DNA of 14,067 nt from JBELMB01 sp042088665 (GCA_042088665.1 JBELMB010000135.1:1-14067), one strand, 5' to 3'. Positions 7,047 to 14,067 are shown, counted from the first letter of the stretch. Numbers and translations are program-made. The notes: a model not told the origin generated them from the letters alone.

Positions 7047-8741
7047 ATGAAAGACCTGCCCGACCTTCACGCGCCCTTCACGCCTCCGCCACAACGCGCC
7101 TTGCGGCCCCCCCGACAGGTCATGCGACTGGCGCGCATGGGCGCGATGTTCCCGACCCGGCTGTCGTTCATGCGCAGCCTCATGCGCAGGCTCTCGGCCG
7201 AGGGAGCGCGCCTGACACGGGGGCACTGGCAGATCGACCCACAGGGATTTGGCACCGCCGTCTACAGCCTGCCCCTTGGCGGCGCGACCTACAGCCTTGT
7301 CGCAGTCTCGCAGGATCTGCCCGACGACATGCGCACCGACCGCGTGATCGCCACGGCCTGGGACACGACATATGTGCTGTATGACGGTGTTCCGGATGCG
7401 GCGGAAATCGCTCGTATCGAGGCCACGGCGCCCCGGCAGGAGGCCGCGCGCTTTACCGAACGCGACCTTGTGCTGTCCCGCGCGAACAAATCCGTGCGGC
7501 TGTTTTCGCATACCGTCGACCGGCTGCGTGCCGGGGGTCAGCCCGATCCGGATCTGGTCAACGAGGTCGGCTATCTGATGCGCACGACTGCGGTCTACGG
7601 CAACGGCAAGTTCGGCATCGCGGACCGGCGGCTGATCGCGGACCGCCCCGGGCTGGCCGGCCCCTTTGCGGCAGAGATGTTGACCGTCTGGATGATCCGC
7701 GCATTCACCCATGATCTCGTGGAACACGTCGGCGGTGCGCCGCTGGATCCGGAGATAAAGCGCCACCTCGGCATCGGCAATTCCACCGGCCTTGGCATGG
7801 CGCCTTTCCTCGTGTCCCATCCGGTCTTGCTGAACAACTGGATGCTGGTGCGCGAAACGGCACTGGCGCGCGTGCGCGCGGTCCGCAGCCTGACGCCGGA
7901 ACAAAAAGCGCGGCTGCAGGTGCTGGCGGCCCGCGCCCGTGCGCATCTGGCAGAATGGCAAGTGCCTGACCCCGGTGCCCAGTCAGAGATCGACACCCTG
8001 CGCCGCGAGTGGCCCACGATGGAGGCCGCGCTGAAAACCCTGCCGGACCAGCGCCCCATGGACTGGCTCGTCACGCTGTCCGAACAGGCCTCCCTCGCGT
8101 GCCAGGAACTGACCGTTTCGCTGGTGCTGGAGCCTTTCGGCCCGCTGGTCGACGGTTTGACCGACTGCATGGGCGATCCGTTTGGTTTTTGCGCTCCGCC
8201 GCTTGATGAGCCAGAGGCCCTGCGCAGCGCGATCGAGGACAGCTTTGGCTGGGCCTTGCCGCTGGATTTCGACGCGCCCGCCGAATGTCACCGGTTCTGG
8301 TATACCTCCGAGGAAAAGCTGGAGCCCCGTCTCGGCGCGCGTCACAGCGAACCCGGAGCAGACCGCGAGGCGCCGCTCGATGTAGCGCGCCGTGTGCAGG
8401 CGTTGCACCGGGCGCTGGACGGCGTGACCGACCTGCGCGCCTTTCGACTGGCGCATCCAGAGCACGACATGGCGATCCGGCGAGTGCATTGCGTCCTGCA
8501 TCACCCCTACGCCGAAATTCGCGACAACCTGATCGCAAGCACATGCCGCCCGATCGACATGCTGCGCTGCAAGCTGGCCTTTTTCGGTGCGGCGAAGTTT
8601 GACCCGAAATCCGACCGCTGGACCCGGATCACCCTCGCGCAGGGAGCGCCTCTGCCAGAAGACCTTGGCCAATCCGAGACAGACGACTGGTGGCTGGCGC
8701 CTCTCACCCGCAGCCCTGCCCTGCAGGGGAGCGCCGCATGA
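7047..8741 (+). CDS. Conserved-looking protein of unknown function, 564 aa
   Basis: I do not recognise a named domain. The protein is soluble with no signal peptide or clear membrane helix. It has the look of a real, constrained protein: strong G/C third positions and motif-like stretches such as TAVYGNGKFGIADR (181-194), the block MLTVWMIRAFTHDLVEH (211-227), IGNSTGLGMAPF (243-254), FWYTSEEKLEPRLGAR (417-432) and RPIDMLRCKLAFFGAAKFDP (501-520). His/Asp/Glu/Arg-rich blocks suggest an enzyme or ligand-binding role, which is only inference. The frame is open back to 6846. ATG 7047 is preferred as the first plausible start, but it lacks a good ribosome binding site, and ATG 6990 or 7122 are alternatives. 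It ends in an ATGA overlap with the next gene, so the two are translationally coupled. The M19-like gene ends 270 bp upstream. Confidence 0.75.
   Translation: MKDLPDLHAPFTPPPQRALRPPRQVMRLARMGAMFPTRLSFMRSLMRRLSAEGARLTRGHWQIDPQGFGTAVYSLPLGGATYSLVAVSQDLPDDMRTDRVIATAWDTTYVLYDGVPDAAEIARIEATAPRQEAARFTERDLVLSRANKSVRLFSHTVDRLRAGGQPDPDLVNEVGYLMRTTAVYGNGKFGIADRRLIADRPGLAGPFAAEMLTVWMIRAFTHDLVEHVGGAPLDPEIKRHLGIGNSTGLGMAPFLVSHPVLLNNWMLVRETALARVRAVRSLTPEQKARLQVLAARARAHLAEWQVPDPGAQSEIDTLRREWPTMEAALKTLPDQRPMDWLVTLSEQASLACQELTVSLVLEPFGPLVDGLTDCMGDPFGFCAPPLDEPEALRSAIEDSFGWALPLDFDAPAECHRFWYTSEEKLEPRLGARHSEPGADREAPLDVARRVQALHRALDGVTDLRAFRLAHPEHDMAIRRVHCVLHHPYAEIRDNLIASTCRPIDMLRCKLAFFGAAKFDPKSDRWTRITLAQGAPLPEDLGQSETDDWWLAPLTRSPALQGSAA
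8726..8731 (+). promoter_or_regulatory. Ribosome binding site of DUF3726-like gene
   Basis: GGGGAG, 6 nt before the ATG at 8738 and inside the end of the preceding gene. It decides this start over an in-frame upstream start at 8690. Confidence 0.7.
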
Positions 8742-9256
8742 GCTTTTCCGCGAACGAATTGGCCAGCCTTGCGCACAAGGCCGCGGTCGGAGCAGGTTTC
8801 CCACCGTCGCAGGCGGAGACCTTTGGCCGCGCGGCCACGCTGTACCTTGGCGATGGACACGGGGCCGAGGCGTTGGTGGGCGTTCTGGATGACGCCGCCG
8901 ACAGCCCGGTGCTGCGGTTGCCGCTGCTGATGGATGACATCCTGCGCGCCATCGCCCTGCTCGGGCCAGAAGTGACGCTGTCGCTGCATCCCGGCGATGT
9001 CGACCTCGCCAGCAGCTATGCACGTCTCCTGCCCTTGCAGATCACCTCGCTGGATGTCGACATCCCCGAAGAGGGCCAGCCGCGCATGCATCTGGTCACC
9101 GATCCCGCCCGGCCAACGCAGCACCCGTTGCCGCCCCGGATCACCGCGCCGGAACCGCTTGTATCGACATGGCAGGACCTTGCCGCACGCACCTATGTCC
9201 CGGCCACGGCAGCCTCGCGCGCCGGGGCCGGGGCTGGCAACATCGACAACGATTGA
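8738..9256 (+). CDS. DUF3726-like protein of unknown function
   Basis: This 172-residue protein opens with MSFSANELASLAHKAAVGAGFPPSQAE, a pattern I associate with the uncharacterised DUF3726 family (a memory-based assignment). The N-terminal ~75 residues look helical: an Ala-rich helix, then GRAATLYLGDGHG and LPLLMDDILRAIALLG. The middle looks like beta strands (VTLSLHPGDVDL, LQITSLDVDIP). The C-terminal ~20 residues are Ala/Gly-rich and probably flexible. Its ATG overlaps the TGA of the 564-residue gene (ATGA at 8738-8741) and is preceded by a strong GGGGAG. This indicates coupled translation, often seen for subunits of one complex or partners in one pathway. There is no signal peptide or membrane segment. 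Function is unknown. Confidence 0.78.
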   Translation: MSFSANELASLAHKAAVGAGFPPSQAETFGRAATLYLGDGHGAEALVGVLDDAADSPVLRLPLLMDDILRAIALLGPEVTLSLHPGDVDLASSYARLLPLQITSLDVDIPEEGQPRMHLVTDPARPTQHPLPPRITAPEPLVSTWQDLAARTYVPATAASRAGAGAGNIDND

Positions 9257-9603
9257 CACGGTTGGCGTCACGGCCGCCCGCCCATCGCTTCGCAGTATGG
9301 TTCCTATGCGAGGCTCAGGGATTTCGCCTGCAAGACCCTCGGCGAACACGGAACTTGGCGTGATTCGCGATACGATCCTCCATGACTTCGAAAAGATCGA
9401 CAAAGTCACATGGCTGGGCCGGAGATACCCGCCCTCACGACAGCCAGAAGGCCGCGAAATCATGCGCTCCTTTGAGTAATTCGGCCCCGAAACACCTCGC
9501 CGCCGTCAACCGCCGCCCATAGCCGCCGAAGTCAAGGCCGCGGCTGGCGGGTGGGCCGGTCGCTCGCCTTGGCGAGAGGCTCGGGGCGCCTGACAGCCCG
9601 GCC
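9257..9603. other. Convergent intergenic region before truA
   Basis: 347 bp between the stop of the DUF3726-like gene and the stop of truA on the other strand. It contains a short open frame 9297-9479 (60 codons from an ATG, no ribosome binding site). The second half of that frame reads like real protein (RDTILHDFEKID, KVTWLGRRYPP), so it could be a gene remnant or small peptide, but I cannot identify it. A hairpin at 9563-9576 is the only terminator-like structure. Confidence 0.45.
9563..9576. terminator. Possible terminator hairpin between convergent genes
   Basis: CTCGC (9563-9567), loop CTTG, GCGAG (9572-9576) is a perfect 5-bp stem with a stable-type tetraloop. It lies in the convergent gap 28 bp from the truA stop. 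No T-run follows on either strand, so this is only a weak candidate. Confidence 0.25.
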
Positions 9604-10380
9604 TCAAACCCCTGTCGCGAAGGGATCCTGTGGATATCCCACACCCGTCAGGGAGAGGCCACCCGGCGGACAGACCGGACCACAGGCCGCGCGCGCACGC
9701 GCCTCCAATGCGTCCTTCACCCGGTCCGGTGGCCAGGCACCCGCCCCCACCCGCTCCAGCGTTCCCACGATGGACCGCACCTGGTTGTGCAGAAAAGACC
9801 GCGCGCGCAGGTGAAAATGGACTTCCGGCCCACCCGGTCCTTCCACGGCTTCGACCTCCAGCGCATCAAGCGTCTTGACCGGCGATTTCGCCTGACACAT
9901 GACCGAGCGGAACGTGGTAAAATCGTGCCGCCCGACCAGATGCGCAGCCCCTTCGCGGATCGCCGCCACGTCCAGCCTGTGGTTCACCCGCCAGACCTGT
10001 CCGCTCTCCAGCGTCGCAGGTGCGCGGCGCATGAGCAGGCGAAAGTGATAGCGCCGCTCCACCGCCGAAAACCGGGCGTGCCAGGCATCATCCACGGCAG
10101 CAGCGGCCCGGATCGCCACGGGAAGCGGCTTGAGGTGGTGGTTGAGCGCCTCCGACAGGCGAAAAGGCTGCCATGTCTTTGCCATGTCGCAATGCGCCAC
10201 CTGCCCGCGCGCGTGCACCCCGGTGTCTGTCCGCCCCGCGCCCGCAATCGTAAAAGCGCCCGGCTCCAGTCGCGCCAGCGCAGCCTCGATCGCGGCCTGC
10301 ACGGACGGCTGGTCCGCCTGCCGTTGCCACCCGGCAAAGGGGCGGCCATCGTATTCAACCAAAAGCGCATATCTGGGCAT
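9604..10380 (-). CDS. truA: tRNA pseudouridine(38-40) synthase TruA
   Basis: This 258-residue cytoplasmic enzyme isomerises uridines 38-40 in the tRNA anticodon arm to pseudouridine. It shows the TruA signatures: MPRYALLVEYDGRPFAGWQRQ at the N terminus, the catalytic Asp52 in AGAGRTDTGVHARGQ (46-60), RYHF near 110-113, the core SFLHNQVRSIVGTL at 195-208, and the C-terminal PPGGLSLTGVGYP at 238-250. Length is normal for the family. The ATG at 10380 is preferred over one at 10410 because it places the conserved N terminus at residue 1 and has AGGGGA (10387-10392) 6 nt upstream. In many alphaproteobacteria truA follows def and fmt. Here it stands alone, transcribed divergently from the ycjX operon. 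Confidence 0.96.
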   Translation of the reverse strand: MPRYALLVEYDGRPFAGWQRQADQPSVQAAIEAALARLEPGAFTIAGAGRTDTGVHARGQVAHCDMAKTWQPFRLSEALNHHLKPLPVAIRAAAAVDDAWHARFSAVERRYHFRLLMRRAPATLESGQVWRVNHRLDVAAIREGAAHLVGRHDFTTFRSVMCQAKSPVKTLDALEVEAVEGPGGPEVHFHLRARSFLHNQVRSIVGTLERVGAGAWPPDRVKDALEARARAACGPVCPPGGLSLTGVGYPQDPFATGV

Positions 10381-10386
10381 GGCCGG

Positions 10387-10392
10387 TCCCCT
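10387..10392 (-). promoter_or_regulatory. Ribosome binding site of truA
   Basis: AGGGGA on the minus strand, 6 nt before the ATG at 10380. It supports this start rather than the upstream ATG at 10410. Confidence 0.65.
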
Positions 10393-10590
10393 ACCGCGCC
10401 CATGGCACAAGGTCCATCCCCACCCATGGCGCCATCAGCGCGCACCGGCACCGACCAGCTGACGACACCGATCCCCAGGCGGCCCGCGCCAAAGCCACAC
10501 CGACCTCGCAAACCCGCAGCCCAAAGGGATTGGGCCGCGACGTCACAAGGGGGGCCTTTTCCCGCTTCTCCCCTAGCACGCAGCAGGGCA

Positions 10591-10622
10591 AACGCTTAGG
10601 TTGCGACCAAACAACGCTTAGG
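10591..10622. promoter_or_regulatory. Direct repeat AACGCTTAGG x2, 22-bp spacing, upstream of ycjX operon
   Basis: The 10-mer AACGCTTAGG occurs at 10591-10600 and again at 10613-10622, 22 bp apart, about two helical turns. The second copy ends 9 nt before the ycjX start codon at 10632. Two identical half-sites on one face of the helix suggest binding of a regulator. The AGG of the second copy could also serve as a weak ribosome binding site. No recognised -10/-35 or heat-shock promoter was seen near it. Confidence 0.5.
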
Positions 10623-10631
10623 CCCCGCCAC

Positions 10632-12047
10632 ATGGTTCTCACCACCATCGCCGACACACTCACACGCGGTGTCGAATCCGTCACTGACACCGTGTCAGGG
10701 GCCTTTTTCGAGCCGACCCTGCGGCTTGGGGTGACGGGGTTGTCGCGCGCGGGCAAAACGGTGTTCATCACCTCGCTGGTGGCCAACCTGATGGACCGCG
10801 CCCGCATGCCGGGGCTTGTCGCGCAATCCGAGGGGCGGATCCTGTCGGCCTTTCTCCAGCCGCAGCCCGACGACACCCTGCCGCGATTCGAATACGAGAC
10901 GCACCTCGGCCACCTGACCGCCCGCACACCGCGCTGGCCGGACAGCACCCGCGCGGTGTCAGAGCTGCGACTGTCGCTCAAGATCCAGCCCGCGGGGCTT
11001 TTGTCCGGGTTGCAGGGACCGCGCACCCTGCATCTCGACATCGTCGACTACCCCGGCGAATGGCTGCTGGACCTCGGGCTGCTGGACAAGACCTACGCGC
11101 AATGGTCGGACACCATGCTGACGCGGCTCGCCACACGCCCTGACCCGGATGGCTTTGCCGCGATGGCCACGACCGAGGCCGCCGGTCAGACGCTGGACGA
11201 GCCCGCCGCCCAGAAACTGGCGCGCGCCTATACCAGCGCGCTGCACGCGGCACGCGCAGAGGGGTATTCTGACTGCTCGCCGGGGCGCTTCTTGCTGCCC
11301 GGGGAGTTGGACGGCTCACCTGTGCTGACCTTCGCCCCCCTCCCGCCGATGGACCGCGCGCCGCGCAAAGCCCTGTACCGGGAGTTTGAACGCCGCTTTG
11401 ACGCCTACAAGGCTCAAGTGGTCAAACCATTCTTCCAGAACCACTTTTCCCGCATCGACCGACAGATCGTGCTGGTCGATGCGCTGGGGGCCATCCACGC
11501 CGGTCCACGCGCGGTCGAGGATCTGCGGCAAACCCTTGCGGACATCCTGACCGCCTTTCGCCCGGGTGCGAATGCCTTCCTGTCGGCGCTGTTTCTGGGC
11601 AAACGGATCGACCGGATCCTGTTCGCTGCGACCAAGGCCGACCACCTCCACCACACACAGCACCCGCGCCTGACCGGCATCATGGAAGCCCTGACCCGCG
11701 ACGCCCGCGACCGGGCGCGCTTTGCCGGGGCAGAGACGCAGGCGCTTTCGCTGGCGGCGCTGCGGGCCACCACCGAAGAGACCCTGCCGCATCAGGGCCA
11801 GGACCTGCCCTGCGTCCGTGGCACCCTGCTGGAAACCGGCAAGCAGGCAGCCTTTTACCCGGGCCTCCTGCCCGAAGATCCGGCCCACCTTCTGACCCCT
11901 GCCCGCGACGGTGCCGACCGTTGGCTGGAGCAGGACTACGCCGTCATGTCCTTTGCCCCTGCCGCGCTGACCCTTAAGCCCGGCGAAGGCCCGCCCCACA
12001 TCCGCCTTGACCGGGCGGCGCAATTCCTGATCGGAGACCGCCTGTGA
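10632..12047 (+). CDS. ycjX: YcjX-like P-loop NTPase (DUF463 family)
   Basis: This 471-residue protein matches the YcjX/DUF463 family (E. coli YcjX is about 465). It contains a Walker A motif GLSRAGKT at 36-43, a G3/Walker B-like DIVDYPGEW at 136-144, and a G4-type TKAD at 334-337, so it should bind and probably hydrolyse GTP. The characteristic FEPTLRLGVTGLSRAGKTVFITSLV opening is intact. In enterobacteria ycjX and ycjF belong to the phage-shock regulon and are linked to envelope stress, but the molecular role is not settled. No psp genes are visible here. The frame extends upstream to a TTG at 10530, but the ATG at 10632 fits the family length. It overlaps the acetyltransferase gene by 4 nt and heads a three-gene operon with tandem repeat sites just upstream. 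Confidence 0.93.
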   Translation: MVLTTIADTLTRGVESVTDTVSGAFFEPTLRLGVTGLSRAGKTVFITSLVANLMDRARMPGLVAQSEGRILSAFLQPQPDDTLPRFEYETHLGHLTARTPRWPDSTRAVSELRLSLKIQPAGLLSGLQGPRTLHLDIVDYPGEWLLDLGLLDKTYAQWSDTMLTRLATRPDPDGFAAMATTEAAGQTLDEPAAQKLARAYTSALHAARAEGYSDCSPGRFLLPGELDGSPVLTFAPLPPMDRAPRKALYREFERRFDAYKAQVVKPFFQNHFSRIDRQIVLVDALGAIHAGPRAVEDLRQTLADILTAFRPGANAFLSALFLGKRIDRILFAATKADHLHHTQHPRLTGIMEALTRDARDRARFAGAETQALSLAALRATTEETLPHQGQDLPCVRGTLLETGKQAAFYPGLLPEDPAHLLTPARDGADRWLEQDYAVMSFAPAALTLKPGEGPPHIRLDRAAQFLIGDRL

Positions 12048-12787
12048 CCGACACCTCAAAGCCGTCCGCCCAACCCGACACTGCCCATCCAGAGCCTTCC
12101 CATCCAGAGACTGCCCAGCCCGGGATTGCCCAGCCCGGGATTGCGCCGCCGCCAGTCGCCGCTGCGCGGCCTGCCGTGGACATGTCCTACGATCCCGGCC
12201 CGGGCGAGGACGAAAGCGGTCAAAAAGCGCCCGCCCTGCCGATCGCCCTGCGCGCAGCGCGCACGACCGACGCCGGCAAACTGGGCGCGATGATCTCGCA
12301 AAGCGTGGATGCGCAAAGCTGGATGCCCAAACTGCATTCCGGCGCGCAGGACGTGGCTTTTGCGGGCAAGATGATCGACCGGGGCTGGGTCACCGTCGCG
12401 GAAATCGACTGGACCGTGAGCGGCTTCATGGCGCGGGACGGCGAAGAAATTCACAGCCTCTACATCGCCGATTTCGCCCAGAACCAGGGCGTTGGACAGG
12501 CGCTGATCGCCGACGCCAAAACCCGCAGTGACCGGCTCTCGCTCTGGACGTTTCAGGCCAACCGCGGCGCGCAGCGCTTTTACAAGCGCGAAGGTTTCGA
12601 ACCCGTCGAAGAAACCGACGGCTCCGGCAACGACGAGGGCCTGCCCGACATTCGTTTCGAATGGACCAGCACCGGGGCAGCCAGCGATACGGCACCCGGC
12701 AACCCAGACGCCAGTCAGACCTCTGTGGATGCCCAACCCAACGCAACCGCACCCGAGGACACGCCGGACCAGCGCGGAGCCACCTGA
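12044..12787 (+). CDS. GNAT-family N-acetyltransferase with disordered tails
   Basis: This 247-residue protein starts with GTG inside a GTGA overlap with ycjX. GGAG at 12033-12036 lies 7 nt upstream. The GNAT fold spans about residues 67-207. The acetyl-CoA loop is QNQGVGQAL (146-154, of Q/RxxGxG type), and the typical motif-B segment is QANRGAQRFYKREGF (171-185). It is expected to transfer an acetyl group to an amine or protein lysine/N-terminus, but the substrate is unknown. The first ~66 residues are Pro/Ala-rich and hold five 5-residue repeats of the form [Q/H]P-x-x-[A/S] at about 10-34. The last ~40 residues are Asp/Thr/Pro-rich. Both tails are probably disordered. It sits between ycjX and ycjF with overlapping reading frames, so it may modify or act with them. 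Confidence 0.88.
   Translation: MTDTSKPSAQPDTAHPEPSHPETAQPGIAQPGIAPPPVAAARPAVDMSYDPGPGEDESGQKAPALPIALRAARTTDAGKLGAMISQSVDAQSWMPKLHSGAQDVAFAGKMIDRGWVTVAEIDWTVSGFMARDGEEIHSLYIADFAQNQGVGQALIADAKTRSDRLSLWTFQANRGAQRFYKREGFEPVEETDGSGNDEGLPDIRFEWTSTGAASDTAPGNPDASQTSVDAQPNATAPEDTPDQRGAT
12069..12143 (+). repeat. 15-bp in-frame minisatellite, five units, in the acetyltransferase gene
   Basis: Five contiguous 15-bp units start at 12069, 12084, 12099, 12114 and 12129, each beginning CCC(A). Units 2 and 3 share CCCATCCAGAG, and units 4 and 5 are identical (CCCAGCCCGGGATTG). Each encodes a 5-residue [Q/H]P[D/E/G]-x-[A/S] repeat in the N-terminal tail, so copy number can change without a frameshift. Confidence 0.85.
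12776..12779 (+). promoter_or_regulatory. Ribosome binding site of ycjF-like gene
   Basis: GGAG, 7 nt before the ATG at 12787, inside the end of the acetyltransferase gene. It fixes the start of the ycjF-like gene within the TGATG overlap. Confidence 0.65.
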
Positions 12788-13797
12788 TGACGGACGCCCC
12801 CAAAGGCCCGGTCCTGATCGATCTCGAAGACGCGTCAGACACGCCCAGCCCCGCCGAAGCTCCGCCAGTCCCGGAACCGCATCTGCCCCCGGCAGAGGGT
12901 GTGGCGATGGCCACCGTGGCGCGCATTGCCGCAAGGCCCGCGTCGCCGCTGGCGCGCTGGTTCTGGCGGCTGCTGCTGGCGCTGGTCACGGCCATCATTT
13001 CGCTGGCCGCGTGGTCCTATGTCACGGCGCTGATCGCCAGCACGCCGATCCTTGGCTGGGCCGTGGCCGCGCTTGTCGGGGCCTTCCTTCTGGTCTGCGC
13101 CCTGATCATGATCAAGGAATTGGCAGCGTTTGCGCGGTTGTCGCGGATCGACGGGCTGCACCACCGGGCAGAGAGCGTTCTGGCAGATGCCGACCTCGCC
13201 GGAAGCCGAAAACTGGTGGATGATCTCGCCCGGCTTTATGCGGACCGCGAAGAGACCCGCTGGGGCCGTGACAGGCTGCTGGCCCGCCGGGACGAGGTTT
13301 TTGAACCCGGCGACCTTCTGGCGCTTGCCGAAGTCGAGGTGCTCGCGCCTCTGGACGAGGCCGCCCGCCGCGAGGTCGAGGCCGCCGCCCGTCAAGTGGC
13401 CACGGTGACGGCGCTGGTCCCGCTGGCGCTGGCCGATGTGGTCTCTGCCCTGACAGCAAACCTGCGCATGATCCGGCGCATTGCCGAGATCTACGGCGGG
13501 CGTTCGGGGACACTGGGCAGCTGGCGGCTGACCCGGGCGGTGATGACGCACCTCGTGGCCACCGGCGCGGTCGCGGTGGGCGACGACATGCTGGAGCCGA
13601 TCCTTGGCGGCGGTCTGTTGGGCAAGCTCTCGCGCCGCTTTGGCGAGGGCATGGTCAACGGTGCCCTGACGGCCCGTGTGGGCGTGGCCGCAATGGAAGT
13701 CTGCCGCCCCCTGCCCTTTGGGCCAGAGCGTCGGCCTTCGGTGCGCGGCCTTGTGCGCAGCGCATTGAGTGGGCTGTTCCAGAGCCCCAAGACCTGA
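12787..13797 (+). CDS. ycjF: YcjF-like inner membrane protein (TIGR01620 / DUF697 family)
   Basis: This 336-residue protein resembles YcjF (about 353 in E. coli). It has an acidic, Pro-rich N-terminal ~50 residues, probably disordered. Two adjacent transmembrane helices lie near 58-80 and 88-108. A soluble Arg/Glu/Ala-rich helical region (about 112-205) follows. The C-terminal DUF697-like part has ALVPLALADVVSALTANLRMIRRIAEIYGGR (about 209-239) and GGGLLGKLSRRFGEGMVNGALTARVG (about 274-299). The protein is expected in the inner membrane. It is a frequent partner of YcjX, suggesting a GTPase-membrane protein pair involved in envelope stress, though the function is not established. The start overlaps the previous stop by one base (TGATG at 12785-12789), so translation is coupled. 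No clear terminator follows. Confidence 0.9.
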   Translation: MTDAPKGPVLIDLEDASDTPSPAEAPPVPEPHLPPAEGVAMATVARIAARPASPLARWFWRLLLALVTAIISLAAWSYVTALIASTPILGWAVAALVGAFLLVCALIMIKELAAFARLSRIDGLHHRAESVLADADLAGSRKLVDDLARLYADREETRWGRDRLLARRDEVFEPGDLLALAEVEVLAPLDEAARREVEAAARQVATVTALVPLALADVVSALTANLRMIRRIAEIYGGRSGTLGSWRLTRAVMTHLVATGAVAVGDDMLEPILGGGLLGKLSRRFGEGMVNGALTARVGVAAMEVCRPLPFGPERRPSVRGLVRSALSGLFQSPKT

Positions 13798-13891
13798 CGC
13801 GTCGCATCTGGCCGGTGAGGAAATCCACACCTGCGAGGGGGCCCTCAGCGCGGTAAGGTCGCCAAAGCGCGCAGCAGAAAAGTGACATGTC

Positions 13892-14067
13892 ATGGAAGCA
13901 CTGTTTGTCCTCCTTGGGCTCGCCATCCTCGCGGTGCCGGTGGCGGTCATTGTGCTGATCGTGATGGTGAGCGGGCAGCGCAGGGATCTGCGCGCCCTGC
14001 GCGAGAGGGTCGCGACACTGGAAACAGGCCAGACCCTGCACCCAACGCGCCCGGCGACGCAGGCGGC
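13892..14067 (+). CDS. N-terminal part of membrane-anchored protein, probably DUF2339 family (truncated by window end)
   Basis: An open frame from ATG 13892 runs off the right edge with 58 complete codons. The first ~28 residues form one strong hydrophobic helix (MEALFVLLGLAILAVPVAVI, then VLIVMVSG). A charged, coiled-coil-like stretch follows (QRRDLRALRERVATLETGQ), then a Pro/Thr/Ala-rich linker. A helix, short coiled coil and disordered linker are how DUF2339 multi-pass membrane proteins begin, and I recall similar starts in Rhodobacteraceae. The rest of the protein would be needed to confirm this. The ribosome binding site is weak. It starts 94 bp after the ycjF stop on the same strand and could be an extension of that operon or a separate gene. 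Confidence 0.65.
   Translation, partial: MEALFVLLGLAILAVPVAVIVLIVMVSGQRRDLRALRERVATLETGQTLHPTRPATQA

Noticed and set aside
7014..9463. Several minus-strand open frames of 300-350 codons opposite the 564-aa gene and the DUF3726-like gene
   Set aside because: They overlap each other and the plus-strand pair, which has an ATGA overlap and a strong ribosome binding site. The minus frames are Arg/Gly/Ala-rich with no motifs.
13798..13891. Terminator after ycjF around GAGGGGGCCCTC
   Set aside because: The palindrome has almost no loop and no T-run follows.

Overview
The window is about 14 kb of GC-rich DNA (roughly 65% G+C) from an alphaproteobacterium, most likely a Rhodobacterales / Roseobacter-group organism. 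I infer this from the style of the ArgD, ArgF, TruA, HrpB and YcjX/YcjF proteins, the strong G/C third-codon bias, and an intergenic double-hairpin element of a type I remember from Rhodobacteraceae. No tRNA, rRNA, insertion sequence, prophage gene or CRISPR array was found.

Layout. At the left edge is the C-terminal half of an HrpB-type ATP-dependent helicase gene (+ strand). Its first ~410 bases are much poorer in G+C than the rest of the gene. After a short convergent gap with 28-bp repeats, three genes lie on the minus strand: a fatty acid hydroxylase/sterol desaturase-family membrane protein, argF, and argD upstream of it. argD and argF form the last part of ornithine/arginine biosynthesis and are separated by the double-hairpin element. 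A 569-bp gene-free stretch separates argD from a divergent plus-strand group. That group is an M19 dipeptidase-like protein lacking several metal ligands, a 564-residue protein of unknown function, and a translationally coupled 172-residue DUF3726-like protein.

The right part starts with truA (tRNA pseudouridine synthase) on the minus strand. Divergent from it is a tight plus-strand operon of three overlapping genes: ycjX-like P-loop NTPase, a GNAT acetyltransferase with disordered tails and a 15-bp tandem repeat, and ycjF-like membrane protein. The window ends in the start of a membrane-anchored protein, probably DUF2339 family.

Most genes are housekeeping. The most unusual parts are: (1) the M19-like / unknown / DUF3726 cluster at 5796-9256, whose 'dipeptidase' has lost the N-terminal HxD, the bridging Glu and the substrate His; (2) the acetyltransferase embedded between ycjX and ycjF, with a 22-bp-spaced direct repeat just upstream of the operon; and (3) the composition step inside hrpB, which suggests a recombination breakpoint.
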